From Planctomycetota bacterium (GTDB lineage Bacteria; Planctomycetota; Brocadiia; SM23-32), in NCBI GenBank assembly GCA_018400625.1, contig JAGYMJ010000078.1, positions 1 to 6,686 of the forward strand: a DNA stretch of 6,686 nucleotides, read 5' to 3'. The position numbers and the translations under genes are program-made. Position 1 is the stretch's first letter. Each line of letters starts with the position of its first letter. Of the stretch, positions 1 to 6,569 are shown in pieces. The notes below the pieces were generated by a model, which worked only from the letters and a program-made list of their open reading frames with translations, ran no database searches and was not told where the DNA came from.

Positions 1-51
1 CCGGCACAGGGCACGGTGGTGATGAGGCAACGGGGTTCACTGAATATTTAC
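1..51 (+). repeat. Dispersed repeat, copy A (left part cut by window edge)
   Basis: The first 15 bases match 5060-5074 at 14 of 15 positions. With one 3-base gap the similarity runs to base 51 (about 37 of 48 positions, counted by hand), ending in a shared GGTTC-R-CTGA core and a final TTAC. Copy B lies at 5036-5107 and an inverted copy C at 6626-6686. Only the apical loop and right arm of the hairpin seen in copy B are present here, because the left arm would lie before base 1. The copy sits just upstream of the DUF3604 gene and points the same way. It has no coding signal, and I do not recognise it as a named repeat family. Confidence 0.6.
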
Positions 52-77
52 AGATGTAGTTATGGGGTTTTCGAAAA

Positions 78-93
78 AAAATTTTAAAATTTT
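78..93. promoter_or_regulatory. AT-only 16-base perfect palindrome in the DUF3604 leader
   Basis: Bases 78-93 alternate A4-T4-A4-T4 and equal their own reverse complement. They lie 20 bases upstream of the DUF3604 start codon, just before its ribosome-binding site. Phased A/T tracts can bend DNA or bind nucleoid or regulatory proteins. The symmetry may also simply follow from low complexity. No convincing -35/-10 pair was found in 52-110. Confidence 0.25.
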
Positions 94-113
94 CAGCTAA
101 GGGAGCAAGGGCG

Positions 114-1976
114 ATGCGGAAAGATCGTTACGGCGAGAACGTGGGTTCGGTCACTGTCGAGCCGAAGCGTAATTCCATTGAGGTGGGCCGCCGTTTTTGC
201 ATAGAGGTGACCTACACCGCGGGAGCTGTCGGCGTGAAAACCGGCGGTGTGTTGCGTTTCAAGTTGCCGGGGCTCGTTCTCAAAAACGATCCGCTCGGCC
301 CCGTGTCGTGCTCTAATCCCGACGTGGAATGGCAATCGTCCAATCATCTTCCGATGGTCAACGGCAAGCCTTGTTTCGAGTTCTCCACGATCGACTACCT
401 TTTCGTGTCCCTTCACAAAGGCGCACTTTTGGCAGGCGATACGCTGACGGTTCGATACGGCACGAGCGCGGTGAGCAACATCAGCGCGCCCACTTGGGCG
501 TGCGAATGGCCCGTGGAGGTGGCGGTCGACGTTGATGGAAGTCGCTCCGCGCCGGGAAGCGGATTTCAACTTGTCCCAGATCCTCCGCTCTTGACGTTCA
601 CCCACGGCCGCCCTCTTCGGATGGAGGCGTTCGCCCCGTCATACGGTAGCGTCGGCGCGCCGTTTCGACTCGTTACGCGCGTGATGGACCGCTATGGAAA
701 TATTGTCGAGGATTTCACTGGAATGGTATCGCTTCAAGCGCGGCGCGGTGGCAATTTGATCGATCTTGGCGAGCATACCTTCGAACCAGGTCATCGCGGC
801 GTGATGACGGTTGAACTTCCCGGTTTCGATGAGCCGGGTATTTACCGGATTGCGGTTCGGAGCGAGTCGTTGGGCATTCAAGCCCGGAGCAATCCTATGA
901 AGATATCACCGTCTGGCGAGATGGGCTTGTATTGGGGCGACATGCATTGCCATTCCCGGATGTCCGCCGATTCATCCGCCATCAACGAGCGAATCCGTCG
1001 ACCGGCGGAGGACTACGTCTACGCGCGGGACAGGGCCGCCCTCGATTTCTGCATGGTCACCGACCACGTCGAGGATCAATGCGAGGCGGATTGGGAGGAG
1101 ACTCGGAGCGCCGCCCGAGACGCCAATGAACCCGGCCGTTTCGCGGCCTTCAGCGCCTTTGAGGCTACGTTTTCTCCCCTTCGCCGAGACGGTGATAAAA
1201 ACGTCTATTTCCGCGAAGACAACGAGGCGTTTATCCAAGAGGGGGACACGTCCGAACTTTACGAAAACCTGAAGGGCCGCAATTCCCCCGTTATGGTCAT
1301 TCCTCATCTCCACAACCAAACCAATTGGGAACGGCACGATCCCGCCCTCGAACGGGTGGTGGAGATCTATTCCCATTGGGGGTGCGGCTTGTCGTCGGAA
1401 AGCGAACCGCCCATCATTCCCGGCACGCCGCGGGCAGAGGAAAGTTACGTCAACCACGCCTTGGATCGAGGGGCGAGGTTGGGATTCATCGCCAGCGCGG
1501 ATCATTCTTTCGGCCACCCCGGTGACGACTTCTGGTGGCCATTGAGCAACCACAACGGCGGTCTGGCCGCGGTCTACGCTGAACAACTGTCCCGGTGCGG
1601 CCTTTGGAAGGCGCTGTGGGCACGCCGATGTTACGCCACCACCCGAGCGCGGATCCTGTTGGCGTTTTTTGTCTCCGGCCACCACATGGGAGCGGAATTC
1701 AACGACCATGACGGCTCCCGTGACATGACGGTCAACGTTTACGGTACCGCCGGCATTGAGGCTGTCGACGTCATCAAGAACGGCCGGATATGGAAGCGTT
1801 TCCCCGGCGACGGCCAATTAGACCTGGAATTGTATTGTCACGACGACCTCGCCGAGCGCGGGACGGACTATTACTACGTTCACATCCTTCAAGTCGATGG
1901 TGAACAGGCGTGGAGTAGCCCCGTTTGGGTCGGATGTGAAGATGACCATGCGGAATCTGTGGTGTCACCACAGTAA
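114..1976 (+). CDS. DUF3604 family protein with a PHP-type metal-dependent domain
   Basis: This 620-residue protein has two beta-rich N-terminal regions (about 10-145 and 165-265; the second, with DRYGN and DFTG, looks Ig-like). A PHP-like domain follows (about 272-520) and then a short beta domain ending near PVWV at 603-606. Probable metal ligands are GDMHCHS (275-281), VTDH (315-318), PHLH (397-400) and SADHSFGHPG (461-470). YWGDMHCHS and the late ADHSFGHPG are hallmarks of DUF3604, whose substrate is not established; members often neighbour sulfatases. The start follows a strong AAGGGAG ribosome-binding site with 9 bases between. No signal peptide is visible. The final 14 residues (from GCEDD) lie beyond the usual end of the domain, and their DNA matches antisense sulfatase sequence. 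By eye the gene is the most GC-rich in the window. It is followed by a sulfatase on the same strand, but the AT-rich gap and different composition argue against a long-standing operon. Confidence 0.88.
   Translation: MRKDRYGENVGSVTVEPKRNSIEVGRRFCIEVTYTAGAVGVKTGGVLRFKLPGLVLKNDPLGPVSCSNPDVEWQSSNHLPMVNGKPCFEFSTIDYLFVSLHKGALLAGDTLTVRYGTSAVSNISAPTWACEWPVEVAVDVDGSRSAPGSGFQLVPDPPLLTFTHGRPLRMEAFAPSYGSVGAPFRLVTRVMDRYGNIVEDFTGMVSLQARRGGNLIDLGEHTFEPGHRGVMTVELPGFDEPGIYRIAVRSESLGIQARSNPMKISPSGEMGLYWGDMHCHSRMSADSSAINERIRRPAEDYVYARDRAALDFCMVTDHVEDQCEADWEETRSAARDANEPGRFAAFSAFEATFSPLRRDGDKNVYFREDNEAFIQEGDTSELYENLKGRNSPVMVIPHLHNQTNWERHDPALERVVEIYSHWGCGLSSESEPPIIPGTPRAEESYVNHALDRGARLGFIASADHSFGHPGDDFWWPLSNHNGGLAAVYAEQLSRCGLWKALWARRCYATTRARILLAFFVSGHHMGAEFNDHDGSRDMTVNVYGTAGIEAVDVIKNGRIWKRFPGDGQLDLELYCHDDLAERGTDYYYVHILQVDGEQAWSSPVWVGCEDDHAESVVSPQ
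1929..1950. repeat. 22-base exact match to antisense of sulfatase 2 (copy 1)
   Basis: Bases 1929-1950 are identical to 5667-5688; the flanking bases differ on both sides. Here they encode the start of the DUF3604 tail (VGCEDDH). On the opposite strand they read as the codons for MVIFTSD, the conserved metal-binding segment of sulfatases, as they do inside the gene at 5130-6530. The match begins at the point where the DUF3604 domain should end. Confidence 0.85.
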
Positions 1977-2039
1977 AACTTATTTCATAAACCAGAACAA
2001 AGCAGGTTTAGCTTAATAATTAATTTATAGGTAATACAA

Positions 2040-3545
2040 ATGGAGAAACCAAACATTGTTTACATTTTAGCTGACGACATGGGCTATGGTGATATGCAGT
2101 GCAACAACCCGGACTGCAAAATCCCGACCCCCAACCTGAACAAACTCGCCGAAAGCAGTATGCGCTTTACCAACGCCCACGCTGGTTCAAGCGTATGCAC
2201 GCCGAGCCGCTATAACCTTCTTACCGGCCGTTACTCCTGGCGTTCGCGCCTTAAAAAAGGTATTGTATGGGACTGGGACGGTGCGTTGATCGAGCCGGAC
2301 CGCCCGACTGTAGCGAATCTTTTGCGCGACAACGGCTACAGCACCGCCTGTATCGGGAAGTGGCATCTCGGGTGGGACTGGCCGACAAAAGACGGAAGTC
2401 ATCCCAACGATACATTGCCGTTCGGACGAAGGGGAGGTGGACAAAAAGAGCAGCGAGCGGCTTACGGTGAAAACAACATAGATTTTTCCGGACGAATCGG
2501 GGGTGGCCCCACAGACCGTGGATTCGACTCGTATTTCGGAGTGGACGTCCCTAATTTTCCCCCTTATACTTGGTTCAAGGACGACCATCTTGCCGGGCTT
2601 CCGACTGAGGACAAACCGGAATGGATGTACGGGCATCCGGGCAAGATGCTGCCCGGCTGGTCACTTGAGGCAATGATTCCCCAATTCACCCGGCGGGCGG
2701 TTGAATTTATCGACTCTCATGCAAACCGTGAGAATAAGGATAACCCCTTTTTCCTTTATTTCCCGCTCACTTCTCCGCATTCACCAATTGTTCCGAACAA
2801 GGATTTTCAGGGTAAAAGCGGTATTGGTGCTTACGGGGATTTTGTCTGCGAGACAGACTGGGTGGTCGGTGAAGTAATGTCTGCACTTGAACGTCAGGGA
2901 ATCGTCGATAACACACTGCTTATTTTCACCAGTGACAACGGCCCTGAAAGACGGACTTCCGACGATGAGGGAGTATATGAGCGAGCCTGCCGGACTCGGC
3001 ATTACAGCATCGGAGAGTGGCGCGGAATAAAAAGGGACGCCTGGGAAGGGGGGCACAGAGAACCTTTCATTGCTTCCTGGCCGGCTCTGATCCCGCCCGG
3101 AACCGAATGCGATCAGCTCGTCGGACTGGGCGATCTTATGGCCACCTGCGCTGACATCCTGGACGTGGAACTGCTGGAAAATGGCGGCGAAGACAGTGTT
3201 TCCATGCTTCCTTTACTAAAAGGGCAGACTGACAGACAGACCCGTGATTGCCTGATTCACCACAGTGCCAAGGGGAAATTTGCCATTCGGCAGGGTGAGT
3301 GGGTGCTTATCGATTATCCGACCGGTGGCGACGTTCAGGAGCCGGATTGGTTCAAAACGGAACGCGGTTACAAAGATCACAACCAGCCGGGTGAATTGTT
3401 CAATCTGAAAGAAGATCCTTCAGAACGCTGTAATCGGTACGCCGAGAAACCGGTGATAACCAACCGATTGAAGAGAAAATTGGAAGGGATCAAATACGGA
3501 GTCGCAGAAGAAGTAGCAAATCAGGACGAAAAGCTGACGGAATGA
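2040..3545 (+). CDS. Formylglycine-dependent sulfatase (arylsulfatase family, S1)
   Basis: This 501-residue alkaline-phosphatase-fold enzyme should hydrolyse a sulfate ester, probably on a glycan. The N-terminal core has PNIVYILADD with calcium ligands D12 and D13. The modification motif CTPSR (53-57) has C53 as the residue oxidised to formylglycine. IGKWHLG (105-111) gives K107 and H109, SPH gives H247, FTSDN (296-300) gives D299 and N300, and GIKRDAWEGGHREPF supplies K331. All expected catalytic residues are present, and the C-terminal subdomain with LFNLKEDP is intact. The SulfAtlas subfamily cannot be fixed by eye; SSVCTPSRYNLLTGRYSWR recalls the group containing S1_15 and S1_53. An in-frame TAG at 2028-2030 rules out a longer start, so the protein has no signal peptide. 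The ribosome-binding site (AGG, 8 bases upstream) is weak. The 63-base leader is very AT-rich and may hold a promoter I could not define. No sulfatase maturase is in the window. Confidence 0.95.
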   Translation: MEKPNIVYILADDMGYGDMQCNNPDCKIPTPNLNKLAESSMRFTNAHAGSSVCTPSRYNLLTGRYSWRSRLKKGIVWDWDGALIEPDRPTVANLLRDNGYSTACIGKWHLGWDWPTKDGSHPNDTLPFGRRGGGQKEQRAAYGENNIDFSGRIGGGPTDRGFDSYFGVDVPNFPPYTWFKDDHLAGLPTEDKPEWMYGHPGKMLPGWSLEAMIPQFTRRAVEFIDSHANRENKDNPFFLYFPLTSPHSPIVPNKDFQGKSGIGAYGDFVCETDWVVGEVMSALERQGIVDNTLLIFTSDNGPERRTSDDEGVYERACRTRHYSIGEWRGIKRDAWEGGHREPFIASWPALIPPGTECDQLVGLGDLMATCADILDVELLENGGEDSVSMLPLLKGQTDRQTRDCLIHHSAKGKFAIRQGEWVLIDYPTGGDVQEPDWFKTERGYKDHNQPGELFNLKEDPSERCNRYAEKPVITNRLKRKLEGIKYGVAEEVANQDEKLTE

Positions 3546-3586
3546 GGAGGCAAGCCGACTGGTTATTGGGGTCGGACCGAATTATC

Positions 3587-3775
3587 CTAATGAATTGGGG
3601 GTATTCCGGGGGCGGCCCTCGATAATTGATTGTTTATCTCCACCGTATCAAAGTGTCGGCTGTAGTATTCGAACCATTTTTCTGCAGGCATGTTTTCGGG
3701 ATAAAATACCTCCTTCCAGTGATCATACTGGTAGCCGGAAGTGCCGATATGGATTTTTTGTTTCGTTCCTGTCAT
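3587..3775 (-). pseudogene. Truncated DUF72 (YecE-like) gene
   Basis: The ORF begins with an ATG behind a strong AGGGGAG site, 30 bases after the stop of the dUTPase-like gene, so the two form an operon. Residues 7-49 match the start of DUF72: IHIGTSGYQYDHWKEVFYP, then EYYSRHFDTVEINN. Family members normally continue with a sequence like TFYRLP and run to about 230-280 residues. Here homology stops after the NN codons (3629-3634), and 13 unrelated residues lead to a TAG. Most of the TIM-barrel domain is therefore missing, replaced by sequence next to the sulfatase gene. DUF72 has no firmly established biochemical role. I take this as a pseudogene created by a deletion or rearrangement; the short ORF is unlikely to be functional. 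Confidence 0.8.
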
Positions 3776-3805
3776 GGAGCTCCCCTTTTATCTCTTGCCG
3801 ACAGC

Positions 3806-4243
3806 CTACTTGCCGATAGCGCGCAGAAGGGCTATACGCGCGTTTTCCTTTATAACAGTTCCACACGGTGGAACGGTGAGGATGGTGGCAATATTTCCGG
3901 GGGCGGCAATTGTTGGCGTCACGGAACATCCGCACGCCAGTAGCCGGTCATCGGAAGTAACTATAAACACTCCAGTTCCCGGAATTATCGATTCGTTGAA
4001 ATGTACCCGGTAATATCCCCCTTCCAGTTTCCACCAGCCGTAATCATCATCCGCGCTTCGCTTCTCCGGCGTGAGTTCTCTGGTGCTGCAGGGACTGTGT
4101 TCATCCCCGCCGAAATCAATCTGTCCCGGCCCGTCAATGGAAGAGATAGATCCTACGGTCAGATGAATACCGTGTTCATCAACCTGTTTTCCTTCGTAAA
4201 TCGTGCCTTCCAAACACTTATCAAAAATTTTCTGTACTTGCAT
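3806..4243 (-). CDS. dUTPase/dCTP-deaminase-fold protein with altered active-site motifs
   Basis: The protein has 145 residues and an ATG preceded by AGGGAG, 11 bases upstream. It aligns along its length with archaeal-type dUTPases. HLTVGSISSIDGPGQIDFGG (27-46) fits the family pattern DLTVG-x-I-x-x-I-x-G-x-G-x-I-D-F. GGYYRVHFNE (75-84) fits the strand before motif 2, and VIKENARIALL (130-140) fits the closing VRLEKGARIAQL-like strand. Family enzymes bind dUTP or dCTP as trimers. The catalytic segments differ here: the usual motif-1 Asp is H27, the expected PRSSLLR is replaced by VTSDDRLLAC (95-104), and the expected WDPGYEG is replaced by IAAPGN (113-118). Fold assignment is good; dUTPase activity is doubtful. 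It may be a pseudoenzyme, a regulator or a new specificity. It is the first gene of an operon with the broken DUF72 gene and the only intact gene between the two sulfatases. Confidence 0.7.
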   Translation of the reverse strand: MQVQKIFDKCLEGTIYEGKQVDEHGIHLTVGSISSIDGPGQIDFGGDEHSPCSTRELTPEKRSADDDYGWWKLEGGYYRVHFNESIIPGTGVFIVTSDDRLLACGCSVTPTIAAPGNIATILTVPPCGTVIKENARIALLRAIGK

Positions 4244-4260
4244 AATTTTAATTTCTCCCT

Positions 4261-4392
4261 GTTAGATTGATCGGAGACGTCGAACTGGAAGAGTTCACGC
4301 AGCTCCTTCTGAAGTTTTTCCCGCGCTTGCAGGTTGTCGTTTATGTGATATTGACCAAATGCGAAATGTTTAATCCAAAAAAGCTCTACAGT
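4261..4392 (-). pseudogene. Possible N-terminal scrap of a DNA methyltransferase
   Basis: A minus-strand frame is open from a TGA at 4393-4395 and reads ELFWIKHFAFGQYHINDN, then LQAREKLQKELRELFQFDVS. The second stretch is protein-like. From memory it resembles the extreme N-terminus of large adenine-specific (type III-like) methyltransferases, where ELFQFD is followed by a DLDFGIYRI-like motif. Here that motif is absent: after about base 4270 the frame runs into the ribosome-binding site and start of the dUTPase-like gene and ends at a TGA inside it (4159-4161). No clear ATG was found. It is too short to function. The family assignment rests on one short motif and could be wrong. Confidence 0.35.
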
Positions 4393-4482
4393 TCATCAAC
4401 GTACCCACGACTTAATGGCAACAAGCCCCTCAAAAGGCGGAGGGAACACACTTATTGGCGTCTGTGGCCACAAGTTTTTAGC

Positions 4483-4770
4483 TCACTCTGCGCGTGAAGC
4501 TATATCAACCATTCCGACCTTTTGGATGTTTTGTCCTGCCTCCCGCAAGTGCACAAGCACAGCTTCATCATAAGATGTACCAAAGAACATCCTCCTTACT
4601 GTGTTCGTCGAAGCCGGACAACACACTGGCAATAAACTGCTCAGCCAGTCCTTCCGGATTTGCAACATCCCAGTCTCGGTTGAGCTGAACAAGTCGCGCC
4701 AATCTCCACTGATTTTCTTCGAGTCAGCAAGTCTGAGCCTGCTATCGAAACCAGAGATATTTTCGCCTGA
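4483..4770 (-). pseudogene. Frameshifted remnant of an unidentified protein gene
   Basis: Three pieces of protein-like sequence follow each other on the minus strand in alternating frames. ENISGFDSRLRLADSKK lies at about 4715-4767. NQWRLARLVQLNRDWD and AEQFIASVLSGFDEH, ending in EDVLWYIL, lie in another frame (4565-4723) closed by two TGA codons. YDEAVLVHLREAGQNIQKVG lies back in the first frame, ending at the TGA at 4483-4485. Joining them needs two frameshifts, near 4715-4722 and near 4575, and gives a helical, charged C-terminal segment of about 95 residues. I do not recognise the family. The single-frame 110-residue ORF over this stretch mixes real and shifted reading and should not be annotated as a gene. 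Confidence 0.45.
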
Positions 4771-5035
4771 ATGCGTCAACGTGGGGTGCCGTCCCCCGAC
4801 CGGGGACTTATTCAAGGGATGTGGTACCCCGTTTTCCCACGGGCCGACGCCGCGTGACTAAAACGACGTGTCGACCCCAAGGGACTTTGGGCAATGAACG
4901 AAGAAAACTCATAGTGCGCATCCAGATCTGTGTGCAAAACAGGTCGAAGAAAACGGATGTGTCCCCCAAAAATGCCTGCAAGAGGATGAAATCCCTGCAA
5001 GGGGTTCACTACAAGCTTTGCACTTAATAAAATCT
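4771..5035. other. Non-coding stretch with small GC-rich hairpins
   Basis: No frame on either strand has protein-like sequence with a usable start. Visible structures are a 6-base stem with a 5-base loop at 4791-4807 (GTCCCC / GGGGAC), a 5-base stem at 4828-4843 (CCCGT / ACGGG), and a near-tandem pair CCTGCAAGAGG / CCTGCAAGGGG at 4975 and 4994. None is followed by a T-run, so I do not call terminators. The stretch is probably decayed sequence between the remnant genes and repeat copy B. Confidence 0.45.
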
Positions 5036-5107
5036 TCGGTGAATCCCGTAGCATCCCTACCGGCACAAGGCACGCTGAGGATGCTATGTGGTTCGCTGAT
5101 GACTTAC
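5036..5107 (+). repeat. Dispersed repeat, copy B, with a 21-pair imperfect hairpin
   Basis: Bases 5036-5056 pair with 5079-5099. The inner eight pairs (TAGCATCC / GGATGCTA) are perfect. The next 13 contain one mismatch (5046/5089) and several G-T pairs, which hold as G-U only in RNA copied from the plus strand. The 22-base loop (5057-5078) contains the ACCGGCACAAGGCACG core shared with copy A. GTGGTTC-R-CTG and ACTTAC at the right end are shared with copies A and C. The copy lies just past the 3' end of the sulfatase at 5130-6530, in the opposite orientation to it. It has no terminal T-run, so a simple terminator is unlikely. Confidence 0.65.
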
Positions 5108-5129
5108 GTGGCGCTTTATACCTGCGCAC

Positions 5130-6530
5130 TTATCCTTCCCAGTCGGGATTGAAATCCGGTTCGGCGGCTTCCATTTCCCGCCGCCATTCCTTCAATCTTT
5201 CGTGCAGTTTACTCGTGATTTCGGGACGCATCCCGGCCAGGTTCTGCGTCTCCCCGATGTCGTGGCGCAGATTGTAAAGTTCCAGCCGGCCGTCCTCATA
5301 GAACTCGATGAGTTTCCAGTCGCCCAGACGTATGCTGCTGCCGGGCGTGCCGCCCTGATTGCCGTAGTGGGGATAATGCCAGAATATCCCATCACGCTCC
5401 GGCGCAGCTTCTCCCTTCAGCAAAGGAGCGAAACTGATGCCGTCGCGGTGCTGTTCGGGCATCTGTTCGGCGCCGATCATATCGAGTATGGTCGGGTAAA
5501 AATCGGTGCTGATCACCGGCACGTGGCATGAACTGTTCGGTTGGGTAACGCCCGGCCAACACACAAGAAGCGGTTCGCGGGTTCCGCCCTCATACATCCA
5601 TCCCTTCCCTTCATTAAGCGGCGCATTGCAGGTGGGACTGCCCTCGCTGGTGGCCAACCCGCCGTTGTCGGATGTGAAGATGACCATGGTGTTTGACAGT
5701 TCACCTTCAGCTTCAAGGGCTTCCAGCAGCCGCCCGACATTGGTATCCATGCATTCGATCATGGCGGCGTATTCCGGGTCGGACTGCACCAGCCGGCGGC
5801 GGATGCGTTTGCTGATGCTTTTGCTTTTTGGGTGTATCTCGCTCTCTTCGAAAGTTTTAACTTTATCCAATCCCAGTGATCGGGCCTTGCGCTCGTATTT
5901 ATCGACCAGATTCTTTTTGCCCTGGATGGGCGTATGGACGGTGTAATACCACAAGTTCATAAAAAATGGTTTCTTCGTATCGCGTTGCCGAACCAGGGAT
6001 ATGGCCTCATCGGTGATCCGGTCGGTCAGGTATTCTCCGTCAGGGCCGTCATCGAGTGTGGGTATCCGATAGGGACTGAAATAGCCGGCGGGGGGGTGCC
6101 CGTGATCGCAGCCTGCGATGTTAAGTTCGAAGCCGTGTTTATCCGGCCAGTACTGCCTTTCTCCCAGGTGCCATTTGCCCAGATGCCAGGTGGCGTAACC
6201 TTGTTCGAGCAGGGCGGCTGCCAGACTTTTTTCCCGTGTGTCCAGAAAGGGGGTGTAGGGAGCGTCGATCAGGCGCGCGCGGTCCCGGTGGCCCGGTTTC
6301 CCGCAGTGAATGTAGTTCGTCAAACCCAGCCTTGCAGGATACTTCCCGCTGAGGATACTTGCGCGGGTGGGCGAGCAGACCGGACAGGCCGCGTAGGCAT
6401 CCGTGAACCGCATGGACCGCGATGCCAGACGGTCGAGGTTTGGCGTTTCATAGAAATCGCTGCCGTAGCACGACAGGTCCTTCCATCCGAAATCGTCAAG
6501 CAGTATGAACAGTATGTTGGGCTTTTTCAT
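5130..6530 (-). CDS. Formylglycine-dependent sulfatase (arylsulfatase A-like, probably S1_16)
   Basis: This complete 466-residue sulfatase is distinct from the one at 2040-3545. PNILFILLDD gives calcium ligands D12 and D13. CSPTR (52-56) carries C52, the formylglycine precursor, inside ACPVCSPTRASILSGKYPAR. LGKWHLG (117-123) gives K119 and H121, TVHTP gives H199, FTSDNGG gives D288 and N289, and LNEGKGWMYEGGTREP gives K309. The C-terminal subdomain (GDWKLIEFYEDGRLELYNL) is intact. CPVCSPTRASIL with PARLGLT is what I remember of subfamily S1_16, a recollection rather than a search result; substrates would be sulfated galactose- or GalNAc-type sugars. An in-frame TAA six codons upstream of the ATG rules out a longer start, so there is no signal peptide. 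The ribosome-binding site is weak. A promoter lies at 6570-6599. Inverted copies of a dispersed repeat flank the gene. Confidence 0.95.
   Translation of the reverse strand: MKKPNILFILLDDFGWKDLSCYGSDFYETPNLDRLASRSMRFTDAYAACPVCSPTRASILSGKYPARLGLTNYIHCGKPGHRDRARLIDAPYTPFLDTREKSLAAALLEQGYATWHLGKWHLGERQYWPDKHGFELNIAGCDHGHPPAGYFSPYRIPTLDDGPDGEYLTDRITDEAISLVRQRDTKKPFFMNLWYYTVHTPIQGKKNLVDKYERKARSLGLDKVKTFEESEIHPKSKSISKRIRRRLVQSDPEYAAMIECMDTNVGRLLEALEAEGELSNTMVIFTSDNGGLATSEGSPTCNAPLNEGKGWMYEGGTREPLLVCWPGVTQPNSSCHVPVISTDFYPTILDMIGAEQMPEQHRDGISFAPLLKGEAAPERDGIFWHYPHYGNQGGTPGSSIRLGDWKLIEFYEDGRLELYNLRHDIGETQNLAGMRPEITSKLHERLKEWRREMEAAEPDFNPDWEG
5667..5688. repeat. 22-base exact match to the DUF3604 gene tail (copy 2)
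   Basis: This stretch is identical to 1929-1950. Read on the minus strand it encodes MVIFTSD of this sulfatase, with D288 just after it in the metal site. This is the natural coding context, so this gene or a close relative is the likely source of the copy at 1929. Confidence 0.85.
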
Positions 6531-6569
6531 ATTTTTTACCAGATATTACCAAAAAACACTTTCCGTTTG

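Noticed and set aside
93..605. 170-codon minus-strand frame opposite the start of the DUF3604 gene
   Set aside because: The translation is arginine/histidine-rich antisense sequence without recognisable domains.
972..1817. 281-codon open frame on the minus strand opposite the DUF3604 gene
   Set aside because: It is antisense to a clearly recognisable, GC-rich protein gene. Its translation has no family motif and it lacks a good ribosome-binding site.
1958..1972. Palindrome TGTGGTG-T-CACCACA at the DUF3604 stop codon as a terminator or operator
   Set aside because: The centre is one base, no T-run follows, and it lies partly in coding sequence. Not enough for a call.
3555..3575. CCGAC / GTCGG stem after the first sulfatase as a terminator
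   Set aside because: Only five pairs, an 11-base loop and no T-run.
3604..3907. 13-base direct repeat TTCCGGGGGCGGC at 3604-3616 and 3895-3907 near the DUF72 break
   Set aside because: A 13-base match is expected about once by chance in a window this size, and the sequence is G/C-biased, so it does not prove the deletion mechanism.
5085..5107. GGTTC-containing segment in the repeat as a tRNA T-arm
   Set aside because: No acceptor, D or anticodon stems can be drawn around it, and the same bases take part in the long hairpin.
4812..5129. 105-codon minus-strand frame in the non-coding stretch
   Set aside because: It runs through repeat copy B and its hairpin, has no ribosome-binding site and no recognisable motif.
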